64,000 bases of DNA from Cryptomeria japonica. Lineage: Eukaryota; Streptophyta; Pinopsida; Cupressales; Cupressaceae. Below are positions 31,638-42,590 of the stretch, one piece after another (the stretch's first letter is position 1; each line of letters opens with the position of its first letter). The position numbers and the translations under genes were made by a program. Below the pieces are notes generated by a model. It searched no databases and was not told where the DNA came from. It saw only the letters and a list, made by a program, of their open reading frames with translations. The stretch is from the NCBI RefSeq assembly GCF_030272615.1, contig NC_081412.1:102348796-102412795 (forward strand), written 5' to 3'.

Positions 31638-32003
31638 TGTTAGAGTTGAGAAATACAACACCACAAGAGCCCAAAAGATCTCTGCAAGCTGAATAACCTG
31701 TTACAAGGAGATGCAAGGAAGCAAATAACAGAAAGACAAATACACAGAAAATATGCTCAAAAAAATGAGAGCTTAGTATTCACAAAATGTGTAATGTGAT
31801 AATAATACAAAGAAAAGAAAATTAACCTCTAATAGGTCAAGAAACCCTAAAAGGGAAAACCTAGGCTTGCACATAATAATTAATAAAAAAATAAATTATT
31901 ATGCACCTAATGTTAGCTTAAGTGTAAAAAGAGATAATAGGGAACTTAAAGAATTAAACGAATGTTGTTTAATTAATCAAGTAAAGACCCTATTACTCTA
32001 ACA
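31638..32003 (-). repeat. E7 5' LTR, 366 bp
   Basis: On the - strand it begins TGTTAGAGTAATAGGG and ends CAACTCTAACA, so its ends form an inverted repeat (TGTTAGAG / CTCTAACA). The 3' copy is almost absent. Confidence 0.85.
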
Positions 32004-33744
32004 TTTATCTGGCTGGATCGGTCTTACATGATCACCAACGAGGCTATTCAAGCATTCACCGGCTTACCCAAGGTTGGACAAGAACCTGACAAGAAAATTT
32101 CCAACTCAAAGGTCGATAAACTCACCGGTACAACTCATGATCACAGATCAATGAGGACCAGCACAATCATTGACACTAATGTGAAATTTGCAAGTATGGT
32201 AATTGGTTACAAGGTAACTCAATCTAGTCAATTTAATTCTATTGCTAGTTCATGCATTCATGTTGCATATTAGATGTTAAGGAATGATGCAAAGTATGAT
32301 TTATGTGAATGGTTGAGGAGTGAGTTAATGATAAATCTTGGAAAGATTAAGGGAGTTAAGAAAGGAAATTTCAAATATGGTAATCTCGTTGTATGTCTGA
32401 TTCTTTACTTCATGAATGAGCTACCTGGTCTTGGCAAGAAGCATTGGGCTCATGACATACTGGTAGGTATGCAGATAAAGGAATAAATCACCGGTCTTGG
32501 TACTGGCAGAGATGAAAAACTTTGAGGATATTTTAAATCATTTCAGGAAAACATGAGACAGAGAGAGGTTATCAAAGAACATTGTGGATAAATACTCCAC
32601 TGATATCTGTTTCATGGTGAAGACCGATGAAACCCTTATGGAGGTAGTTGAACCTAGGACAATCTAGGCCAAATAGCTTGGATATCAGGTGGATAACAAC
32701 ATCCTAGACCTCTATGCAAAAATGTTGTTAGATGCCCCATTAGATGATAAAACCGAGTATTTTGGCATGACACAAGAGAAGGATTTTGAAGTTAAAACTG
32801 GTTTTAATAGGAAGAGAAGGGAGAAGAAAATAGAGAAGATCTCTCCTTTTGTGCAGAATGTCTTGCATAGAATAGACATTGAAATGGATTCTAGATCAAA
32901 ATTGGCAGGAGAACCGGTAGTGGCTAGTACTCCGGAAGTGAAGAAGCCTGAAGCTTTAATTTCCCCCATCACCTTTGATTCTGACCCTGAGGACAATGAA
33001 CCTCTAGCTTTTAGAAGGGTACAGAGGAAGAAGGAAGATCAGCCACCGGTAGAGTAGAAGAAGGCAGAGCCTAGTGGGAGACTTGTCAGAAAAGTAACAA
33101 AACCTATTGCACCTCCACCTCTGGGAAGGAAGCCTATACAAAAGAGGAAACTAGTCACATATACTCCAGCAACCCTAAGAAAAAAGAAGAAGAGTGATGT
33201 TACTGAGTTCAGTAAAGCCAAAATGACTTGTGTTGAGATAATTGATGAAATTACAAAAGATGGAATTTTGAAAAATGTATCTATGTGTTATGAGAACTTA
33301 GAAGAAAATGAGAAAAATGAAATAGAAGAGGCAATTTTGTTACATATAGACATTTATAAGAAAGACTTAGTAGAAATTTTGAAGGAGATACCTCTATCTT
33401 TGTATAATAAACTTGATGCTAGAAGACTTGACGCTGTCAAGAGGACTAGGGAGATAAAAGAGGTAGAACTTTTGACTTTATGTGGTGCTATTAGTAATGC
33501 TGAAATGAAAAGATGTATAGATGTTGCTAATAGGATAGTTTTCAGTAGCAAACCCCAGCAGATAAGCCTTATGATGGGTAGAGTAAATGAAGTGATTAAT
33601 GAGACCAGTGAGGGTTGGGCAAAATTCTTCCAGAAAAATCTAGATTTTCTTACATCTGAGGAAGAGTTTATAAGGCTACAACTTCCACCATTCTTGACAA
33701 ATCAAAAGGGAAATGTATTTTGGGAAGTTCAACTCAAATTTTGA
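32004..33744 (+). pseudogene. E5 second gene, middle part: unrecognised protein
   Basis: Reading right after E7, the + strand gives WLDRSYMITNEAIQAFTGLP, then SQFNSIASSCIHVAY, a TAG at 32271, DLCEWLRSELMINLGKIKG, GNLVVCLILYFMNELPGLG (to 32486), a broken stretch, and from 32689 a new frame: NILDLYAKMLLDAPLDDKTE, an acidic segment (FDSDPEDNEPLAF), a TAG at 33055, a basic cluster (RKPIQKRKL, RKKKKSD) like a nuclear signal, and an acidic helical part to 33744 (CYENLEENEKNEIEEAI, WAKFFQKNLDFLTSEEEF). No RT, protease or integrase motif is present. The 'EAIQAFTGLP' opening recalls plant transposon-associated proteins of unknown role, but I cannot assign a family with confidence. Confidence 0.55.
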
Positions 33745-34799
33745 CTAAACTGGCAATAACTATAGATATATAGACTGAACCGGCTAAGGAGAGTGTACAG
33801 TCCATACCGGCTGAAACCATTTTTGAGGATGGAAATGTACATGTTACAGGAAATATTGTGGATAATACTCCACCGGTAGTAACTGACACTGCACCAAGTG
33901 GCAAAGCCATCAGTGCTGAAGAGGATAAGGTAAAGGAAACTGAGTCTATACCGATAGTCAATATTGACTCCTCAGCAAAAGTTTTGGCAATTGAAACTTC
34001 TCAGGTTGAGAAGAAATCAGTCACTAAGATGAGTCCAACTGAGTTGATGATGATGGCTACTCAAAAATTATTAAAGGAGGGTACTATAGACAAGGGAATA
34101 ATTTATCAATCTGTTACAATGTTGCAAAAATTGATACCTGACTGTAAGATTGAAGATGGAACAAGCCCTTGCAGCAAGCTCAAAACATTAACAAAGCAAA
34201 TTTCTAACAATTTTCAATCACTGAGGTAGATTGCAGACCGGCAGGCTTTGGAAAGGTTCACCCCAACTAAAAGAATAGCTTTTGATCAAATCATAGAGAG
34301 AGAAAAAAAAATTGAGGCCAAACTCATTCTTATTGAGGTTTGTTTAAAATAGTGTACAAATATCTACAAAGTGTGTTGTAATATAGAAATTCTTACAGCT
34401 AATGTAGAAGGCAAATTGAAGGAATTGTATGATAAGCTAGCTAATATTGCAAATTCTTTTGATGGATTAATATCACTGACCACATCTGTTGATGGACAAA
34501 TTTTGTCCTTGGAGAAACAATTTTTTTCTTTAGAGAAGGAGAAAGATAAGATCATTCGGAGGCCAAGAAGTCTTAGAGGACATGTAAGTCCCGGATTAGA
34601 TTCATTGGGTGTACATAAGAGAGAGTGCATGGACATCATTGCTAAACCCACACTGACAGAAGTAAAAGAGAAGGAAACACTGGCACACTTACTAAGTGGA
34701 CTAGTATCCATTTCTGCAACTTTTAAAACTAGCTGGGATACATATCTTCATTTGTTGGATAAGGCATACCCCGCAATTTTGAAGTTAGTCAAGCTCTAG
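33745..34799 (+). pseudogene. E5 second gene, C-terminal part with predicted coiled coil
   Basis: A frame from 33858 (MDNTPPVVTDTAPSGKA) to 34229 and another from 34371 to 34799 continue the unknown protein in the same frame as each other, with stops at about 34227 and 34350. The second piece has ANVEGKLKELYDKLANIANS and LSLEKQFFSLEKEKDKIIRR, a likely coiled coil, and ends AYPAILKLVKL. The same frame as 32028-32486 is used, so the middle piece (32689-33744) is the shifted one. No known domain is recognised. Confidence 0.5.
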
Positions 34800-35029
34800 T
34801 GAAATTAACAGTATTCATTCATTCTTTTATTCTGAATTCTTTCAATTCTTTCACCAGTCTTTAGCATTGATGCCAAAGGGGGAGTGTGTATATATGTGAA
34901 AAATATCAGAAAAATCAGATGGATATTAGGATATTAGGAGTGTATTGCTCAAGGGGAGCAATTTTCATCCGAACCGGCAGGGAATCTATTTTTCACATGA
35001 GTGTTGTCATCAATGCCAAAGGAGGATAT
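34800..35029 (+). other. E5 3' untranslated region and polypurine tract
   Basis: Non-coding. CAAAGGGGGAG lies at about 34873-34884, and AAAGGAGGATAT at 35018-35029 touches the LTR. TGCCAA (35014-35019) and TTGGCA (35032-35037) form a short inverted repeat around the second tract, as in E1 and E6. Confidence 0.65.
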
Positions 35030-35961
35030 TGTTGGCAATTGAAACTCATTGGATCCATTTTGTTGTCATTGATGGTAAAAAGACTTGGTGGAATCATTTA
35101 CCGGCATTATGAGGCATTCACCGACAGACACTGACTTTGGAGCATTCAGGGTTACACTGACACTGGCACCGACACCAGCATCCAACACTTCAGGAAGCTG
35201 ACATCAAGGAAGATTTATTTAGAAAATCATTTTATAATTATTGTATAAAGCCAACATTGTATATCTTTTGTAATGCATTGTAAGCCGACATAAGGCATAT
35301 TGTTTGTAATGGGTATATAGGTCAATGTGTTAAGACATTATGAAATATAGAGATAGATGTGAGATAGGAAATCATTAAGGGTTATGCGAGGATAGAACTT
35401 GTGGATAAGGATTGTGGAATGAAAAGATCATTTGTATATGAATGTTGTATCATGTAATGATCTTTAAATGTTCTATAAGACATTCTTGGAGGGAAGGTGA
35501 TACCGGTAGCAGTGTTCAGGGTTTATGAACTGGTACAAAGCAGAGCTATAACTGGAACTCTATTTGGCATATCAGATGCATTTTGTGAGTTCACTTTCAT
35601 TGTTTTTCTTCAGCAGAAGCTTGTAGTTAGTGAGGCTCTTTAGTGATGAGTAGTGTGCTCTAGGCAGTGTGCCTTCCTACATGTGCAGGCCCCCATTATA
35701 TGTAATATCTTTCACATGGCCAGTGAATTGATATTGTGGTTCACAAATCCCACCGTGGTTTTTCCCCATTGAGGTTTTCCATGTATAAATTATGTGTGTT
35801 ATGGTGTTCATTCATGTGGATGGTTCATTTGCTTCTAGTTATATGTTTATTTGTTTACCAGTTATATGTGTTTGGTATAAAAGCATAAAATCTTGTGTTA
35901 CTAGTTGAACATTGATTCACCCCACCCCCCCCCCCCTTCTAAGTGTTCTTGGATCCCAACA
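35030..35961 (+). repeat. E5 3' LTR, 932 bp
   Basis: It runs from TGTTGGCAATTG to GATCCCAACA, with a TTGTCATTGATGG word near the start, AGATCATT...AATGATCT inverted repeat near 35425-35465, and a C-tract at 35919-35935 before TAAGTGTTCTTGGATCC. It matches 20183-20746 and 44573-45495. Confidence 0.85.
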
Positions 35962-36412
35962 GAATTGATGTTATAGCACTATTGTTGTGCAGTGTAGTGC
36001 TAGTGTTATGATGTATCACTTTTATATAGTGAATTTAACAACTTTGTTTGGTTGTAGCGTTGTTGTACATTTAAAATAGTGCTTTTGTTTTAGATGCCCC
36101 AATTTGATTGTGATTGTGATAGTTGATGTCAATTTTTTCATTTTAGGTTATTGTGTTATGTTTGTTGTACTTAGTGTACCTGTTGAGACTAGGCAATTGA
36201 TGTAAATACCTATTTTAGTCTAGGTTTTTGCGAGTCAAGTTACTTGTTTGAGACTTGAGATACTTGATCAAAAATTATCTAATGAATTCTAGGTATTGGC
36301 CGATTATGTGAGCAAAGAGGTTGACATTGTCACTTGATTGTGTGTGTAGGATGACCTAGGTGTGTTACAGGTGTGAGAGAGGAATCCTGCCACTCAACAG
36401 CTGTGAGATTAG
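35962..36412 (+). repeat. TAGYGCT motif cluster and upstream region of the E8 PMD gene
   Basis: Variants of TAGCACTATTG, TAGTGCTAGTG, TATCACTTTTA, TAGCGTTGTTG and TAGTGCTTTTG lie between about 35974 and 36100, the same motif and sense (relative to the PMD gene) as at 18302-18570. The remaining 300 bases to the PMD start show no other structure. A splice-acceptor-like TTTTAG occurs near 36091-36096. Confidence 0.55.
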
Positions 36413-38187
36413 TTGTCAAACCTAGAGGTTGACGGTATTTGTTCGACCGACTTGTATTGCATGATGTATTTACATGTGATTCATATAAATCACAAACTAT
36501 TGATGGTGTTGGCCAAGAGATGGCACAACGAGACTTTCTCCTTCCATCTATCGATGGGAGAGATGTTTGTTACACTAGAGGACATTTGGAGGATTCTGCA
36601 CATTTCAATCATGGGTGAGCTCGTGACCTATGATCGACACTTAGGTATTGCGGCACTGTGAGGCATCTTTGTAGATGATCTAGTTATTCACAACAGGTCT
36701 GTAGGATGGGAGGATATTGCAGATTTGTATGATCCACTTCTTGTCATGCTTGTTGGGATTATCGAGGGTTTGTTATGTCTTGATCGACAATCACATGGAC
36801 TTGTCATTAGTTGGGGATAGGTGATTGAGAGAATGGCTACTAAGGGGACCCGATATGCTTGGGGTCCTTGCATTCTAGCTCACTTATACAGTGATTTGCA
36901 TAATTTAGTATATCATGAGAGTACCTCCCTAGGTGTGGGGATCACACTTCTACAAATCTAGGCATGGGAGCACCTATCTGTGAGCCAACCAATATGCATG
37001 TGATTTAGGGTGTTTGATCAGCCCTATGTCTATATGTATGGAGGGATGATGACCTATCCTCAACTGGGTAAGGTAGATTATTGGAACTAAGCCCTAGATG
37101 ATCTGGATTCAGTGATTTGGCACCCATACAAAGACTATGATCCATGGGGAGAGAATCTAGATGCAATACCCTATGTATACGTTACTCGGTATTTGATCTG
37201 ACGGAACTCATATGTGATTGAGAGGCACCTACCAGGCTAGGGTTTGAGATAGTTTGGGCTCATGTAGGGAATGCCTAGAGGTTCCAGAGAGTATGTGCAG
37301 TTAGTCAGAGAGAGGTTCCAATGGGAGCTACTATTTCCTTATGATCAGGCCCTAGTAGAGTTTCGTACCCTACAGCCAAGGGTATGGGCATACAGAGAAG
37401 AGACTGCAAACGCAAAGGTAATAGATGAGTATGCATAGTTTTTTATAGCACATCCCTTCCAAAGGATTTTGGATCCAATAGAGCTTGTGCTACTGTTTGA
37501 GGATGAGGAGGCTCAATGATAGGGGTGGAGGAGGAGGAGATTTGAGGGATGTGGTGACAGAGGAGGAGGAGATGGAAGAGATGAGAGAGGTAGGGGTGGT
37601 TGCCTAGTCCATGTGTTACAAGATCCACCTATACAGGTACCGGTACTGAGACTAACACATGTATAGGGAGAGGCAGTAGGGGTAGTAGGTCCAGCAGGAG
37701 AGCCAAGATAGGGGGACCTCTGAGAGGTCATGTTGGTTTGATTATAGGCCCATTTGACCATTGTCAAGGCTCAGATCCATGCTCTAGAAACAAGGTTCGA
37801 TGATAGAGATGCATAGGTAGCCACACGAGATGTGCAGCTATTGTACGAGGGGTTGAGTTGATGACCATTTTGAGGGAGAGGGACACAACTATGGAGCGGT
37901 TGGCATAGGCCCAGGAGAGGATTCATGTTCTAGAGCAGGTGCAAGGACAAGGTGCCACAGGGGAGATTATGAGGGAGATGTGGTGGGTATAGGCTGAGAT
38001 TGATTATTGGCATACTCTATGAGCAAGTAGTACCCATCAGCCAGCAAGTGATGATCTATTTAGAGATGTGAGCAGCAAGATCAAAGTGGTCACAGAGAGC
38101 TACGAGTAGTGGGGGTGTCATGGTCCACCTCGTCGACCACCTGCAATCGGGGGTGCTTCCTCTAAATCTGGCAAGTGTGCCACTTGA
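36413..38187 (+). pseudogene. Plant mobile domain (PMD) gene, second copy
   Basis: The + strand encodes a PF10536-like protein. Segments in order: MYLHVIHINHKLLMVLAKRW, HNETFSFHLSMGEMFVTLED and IWRILHISIMGE (36460-36615), FVDDLVIHNRSVGWEDIADL, GTRYAWGPCILAHLYSDLHN (about 36845-36905), YVYMYGGMMTYPQLGKVDYW, VIWHPYKDYDPWGENLDAIP, YVYVTRYLI, YVIERHLPG, and AHPFQRILDP. A weaker C-terminal tail runs to HGPPRRPPAIGG and TGA at about 38185. Around eight in-frame stops break it but few indels are needed over 36413-37520, so this copy is closer to whole than that in E4. Known PMD proteins (MAIN, MAIL1) act in silencing and gene regulation; the role in a transposon is unknown. Confidence 0.75.
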
Positions 38188-41100
38188 TGCACCTTGTACT
38201 TTACATTTTGTTATATTTGTTATTGTTATCACTAAGGTTTGCACCCTAGTGAAGCCTAAACTCAGCTAACTTGTGACACATGGGACTACTCTCAGGCTAT
38301 GGGTATCCTATGGCAAGAGTGGACCTCTAGATGAAGGGTTGGTTCCCTTTAAATTTTCCTAAAACTACTGATTTCTGCAAATAAAAGCGATAGAGAAATG
38401 ATTGAAAATGAAATCCTACTACTAACTTGAGGAGAAGCACCAAGATGTTTTATTTTTTGATTTTTTAAAATGACTGTTTACAACTAGATCAACTCAGAAA
38501 AATGGCTATTGTTCACAACTTACTCATATTTAAGTGGACCATAAACATTTCATATGAAGGATGGCTTATTACAGTTGCATATAGATGATGAATTTCATAC
38601 AATATTGCTTATTGAAACTACGTTTCTACACAACATATACCGTGATCAACATTTAAGGCTAATTACTAGCAAACATTACATAGATGAATGAAATGAAACC
38701 AAAGGACTGAAATATTCACAATAGATTTCATAAAATCATACAACGCAATAAGATATGACAATAGAATGAGAAGGAACAATAGTCTTTCTCATTGATTTTG
38801 AAGAATCATTTGATTACAATGCTAGAAAATACTTCAAAGAACTCAAAATATTTGAGTTACAAGACCAAATTTACTATTGTACATACAAAAAAGAAGGCAA
38901 GAACTCCCTAAAAATGAATTACAAGTTTGTCTTTTATTGAAGTTTTGCTCCTACAATTTGGAATTTGAAATCCTGGCTCTCTTTAACTTGATGACTCGGT
39001 TGACTACACCTTTGCTTGAAATCAGGTGGCTAATTGACTGAAAATTTGAAAATTCAGTTGTTGGGCAGATGCACTTAGAAATCTCCCAAAATCAGGGTCC
39101 AAACTAGAAGTTACTGGCTTCTATCTCTAATTAGTTGTTGGGCAGATGCACTTAGAAATCCCTCAAAATAAAGGTCCAAACTAGAAGTCACTGGCTTCTA
39201 TCTCTAAACTCCCCTTGGGTGATGAATAACCCTTGAGCCTTCAAATCAGGTGTAAAAATGATGTTGTGGCCTTAAAATCCCCCCAAAAGGTGGGATTTTG
39301 TCTTTGGGCACCTCTCTTGACTTCTTTCTAAAATTTTGAATTTAGATGCATTGATGATTGGTTTAAATTTTTTAAAATTCAAACTTGAAATTTTGAAATC
39401 AATGCATACAACCTCACTTTATTCACAAGACTTCCATCAATGCTCCTTTGATTGTATATGAAGACTCGCTATTTTCTTGGTTTAGATATGCTCTCATACT
39501 TGAAGGTGATTGAAGTATACTTCCTTATTCCCCGCTCTCTTAGATCTGTAGACTATGTTTGACTAAAATCCTTGTATGACCTATCTTTGATTAGACTTTA
39601 CTGTCACAAAAATTGCATTATGACTAATGGCTACTCTGATTTATTGCTAGGAGCCACACCCTTTGTGGATCTACTGCTCTAAATCTATCTCAGACCTATC
39701 TTTCACAATTTAGCTGCAACAAAACTGATCATATGAGGGTTTGGAATGAGTATCAAGATCCTAGTTGTGAGTATGATTACCCCTTAGTTTGATGGTTGCT
39801 ACAAAAGATCCCTTAAATGACAATTACCATGACTATCTTCTAACTCTTTATACCATTGTAAAATACCTTTTAACAGTCCCCTTGGCCTTAGTCACTACTC
39901 TATCTTTTGATGATGATCTTAATAGAAAGAACTCCTCATTTCATTATTCATAACAATCCATCTCTAGACTTATGCACTGTAGCATGACTGCATTCTTATT
40001 TGCTTACTGTCTTTTTGTTGCCATTTTGAAGCTCCATCAATTATTGTTACCTATGACAGTGAACTGTCTTTAACTTTTGACTCTGTCACTAGACTCTTGG
40101 GGATTTCTTTGAAGACTTTATTCAATGTATTTTGAACCCTTTACTATCAATGTCTCCATTATGCCTATAATCTATGATTGCTTGGACTGTGTTCCTTATT
40201 CATGACATTATGATGCATTATCAACAGTCCCAATGATTGTGTTTGTCTTTGCACTTTCTTGTTCCTTATTATGCCTCAAACTATCCTCTTGACTATTAAT
40301 GGTCATTAGATTGTCCTTTTTAATGGGCTTCTCTATTAGGTCAATGTCTTTGTTTTCAGAATATCTTAGTGATCTTACTTAACTGGACCTGATCATAAGG
40401 TCTTGCCTTCTTCACTGCTTTCTATGATTTGAGACACTATCATAACTCTCTTCACTATGACCTTGGCTCTATCTTGATGTATCTCACTGTGATATTCTCA
40501 TGGTGTCATTAAAACCCTACCCTCATTCTCTGTCATATAAAAATGAAGATACTTTTCATGACTGATATTATAGCTTGTACATCATTGTGTTTTCCTTGAC
40601 TGCTTACATGGTTGCTGTCATTATCTTAAGGACTACATATTGTGTTTTGAGGCTTATTATCCTTATCTTTATCTCACTGTTTTGACCTATGCTAATGACT
40701 GTAATATTATTGCAATGGAGGTCCAAGATTGGCCACTCTTTTGATTCAAAGTGATGCTACAGTGACAGTACTATCTCTTATCATGGCATAGGCTTCTCTT
40801 AACTGTATTTCTTGATTGAATTCTCACTATCTCTATCTTTGGACTGTCAACAAACTTTAGGCATGCTACCATCTGATGTTACAACCTTTTGATTCAAGGT
40901 GTTTGTGTCAAAGATAGCTTCCCTGAGATCTTTATATTTTCTTGAGGATTGCATTAACTATGTTTGTGACAACATATACCATGTATGAACTATGATTTTG
41001 ATATCCATTGATTTGTTATGACTTCATATTGACCTTATCTCACTATGATAATAGAATGCTCTAAGATCTTCATGGTCTTTGGATGAACTAACTTATATCT

Positions 41101-42590
41101 TTATGATTCAAACCTATGTTGTTCATAAGACTGACAAAACCCTGGTTACCATGCCTATCCTTCATATTGTTAGCATAAGAGGCATGACTACTACTATTGT
41201 TATAAATATCTCCTAAGGCTTAGACATCTACAACCTTACTTATTGCCCTCGTTGTATAGGCTTTGATACCTTGAACGGTCCTAGAGATCTTGTGTGTGGC
41301 TTTAACTACATTGGAGATTAATTTAAATGAGCACTACCCCTAATTGATAATAAGGCATCTATATCACTATTCTATTAATTGATCGTCTTATAATACTATT
41401 CATTCATGAATGTATTAGAGCTGCATCTTTTGTTTGGATTGTGAATTGTGACAAATTTAGATTGCATTGTTGGTTTTTAAGAGTGGGTCATTGTCCTTTC
41501 ATTCATTTCTCTTTATATCTTCATGATCATTGGTTGTCTTTGACAAGTCTATCCCTGCTCTTATATTGTTCTCATTGATGTCCAATGGTTGTTCTTCATT
41601 TATGACTTTCTTGTAATAGTGAATGAATCCCTTAGAGGGTTGTCAAAAGATGAATGCCTTTATTACTTTGTTATTTCACAGTGGTCAACTCTCTGCTTTT
41701 ATACTATGATTGTATCTTTTATATCATTGACATAAAAATATACTTTTTTACTATTGCTGAGCCTAAGGAGATTGTACAATGGGTCTGATAGTCTCTTTAC
41801 CATGTATTACACTATTTTACAGTCTTCTATAGGCTTTGAATGATCCCTTTACTATGATTTGATGTGAAGGATTTCTCTTAACTTTGAAAATCTGCCTTAT
41901 TTGATGTAACAATAGCCTTAATGACTGTTCATCTACATCTTTTACTGTTATAACAGTCTTCTAGAACTAACTTTGAAGAGAAGAATCATAAATAACTATT
42001 CTTATAAATGGTAGAGACCTTAGAAGCTTTCCAAAGCCTTCTCAAGACTGCAAAATCTCATGAGGCTTGAATAATGAATAATATAACTATCTCAAAGGCA
42101 ATAGAAAAGGTAACAAGCAAAATCTCTCACTGTTTTGATGCTTAACTTAATATATTATAGAAAATCTTATCACTGACGGTGAATACTAAAACCTCACAAT
42201 CTAAAAAATTCTCCCTTTGAAAAGCAAGGATGACAACGTATCTGACAAAGGAGAACTTTGATAAAGCTTAAAATACCTACCTCTTTTTGAAAAATCTTGA
42301 CATCTGCTCTTGAGGACTGAAAACCTGGCCTCCTATACCATTTTTTTTAATCTTGGTAACCAATTTAACTACCCATTCACCTTCCTCCAAACTACATTAC
42401 TTGCCTTTGAAGATGAAGACCACACCATAGAACTATTGTTCACATAAAACATTTAGTTTTTTTTGGCGGTCTTGGAGAAACTAAAGAAAAACTAGGATTT
42501 TCTGAGAGGAAATTGTAGTCTCATCCCCATAACCCGAGCTTACCCTTTTAACTACTCGTTCAAATTCTCATATTTTTGCATTTGAGTCAA
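38188..42590. other. 4.4 kb non-coding, T-rich stretch, origin unknown
   Basis: I see no gene, LTR border or RNA gene. Stop codons are dense in all frames, and no frame of note is open. Words such as TTGACTAT, CTATGATT and TGACTGC recur on the + strand, giving a strong strand bias (T-rich +). One 77 bp tandem duplication is at 39056-39207. It may be the decayed body of E8 or another element. Confidence 0.5.
39056..39207 (+). repeat. 77 bp tandem duplication
   Basis: AGTTGTTGGGCAGATGCACT begins at 39056 and again at 39133, and homology continues to TCTATCTCTAA in both. The copies differ by a few bases, so the event is not very recent. Confidence 0.85.

Larger units (their letters stand above)
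26106..32003 (-). mobile_element. E7: Ty1/copia element on the - strand, nearly complete
   Basis: Read on the - strand: 366 bp 5' LTR (32003-31638), methionine-tRNA primer site, 1.3 kb leader, gag, protease, integrase, RT, RNase H, and a polypurine tract followed by only the first 9 bases of the 3' LTR. The family differs from E1/E2: short LTR beginning and ending with a TGTTAGAG/CTCTAACA inverted repeat. All genes carry stops or frameshifts. E7 lies inside E5. Confidence 0.85.
20180..35961 (+). mobile_element. E5: copia-like non-autonomous element, interrupted by E6/E7
   Basis: Paired LTRs of one family stand at 20183-20746 (5', left part missing) and 35030-35961 (3'). The 5' LTR is followed by a standard copia primer site and a Gag-like gene; the 3' LTR is preceded by a polypurine tract. 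Between them, after removing E6 and E7, there are only the Gag-like gene and a second unrecognised gene. I find no protease, integrase, RT or RNase H belonging to E5. It therefore looks like a non-autonomous element with its own protein content. More LTRs of the family stand at 44573-46064. Confidence 0.75.
35962..38260 (-). mobile_element. E8: PMD-carrying fragment of a - strand gypsy element
   Basis: The segment holds the motif cluster and a PMD gene on the + strand, in the same order as the - strand of E4. In Tat-type elements the extra gene is antisense, so this fragment implies an element on the - strand. Its 3' LTR would be to the left, where E5 now ends; its pol would be to the right but is not recognisable. 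E5 probably inserted next to the motif cluster. Confidence 0.55.
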
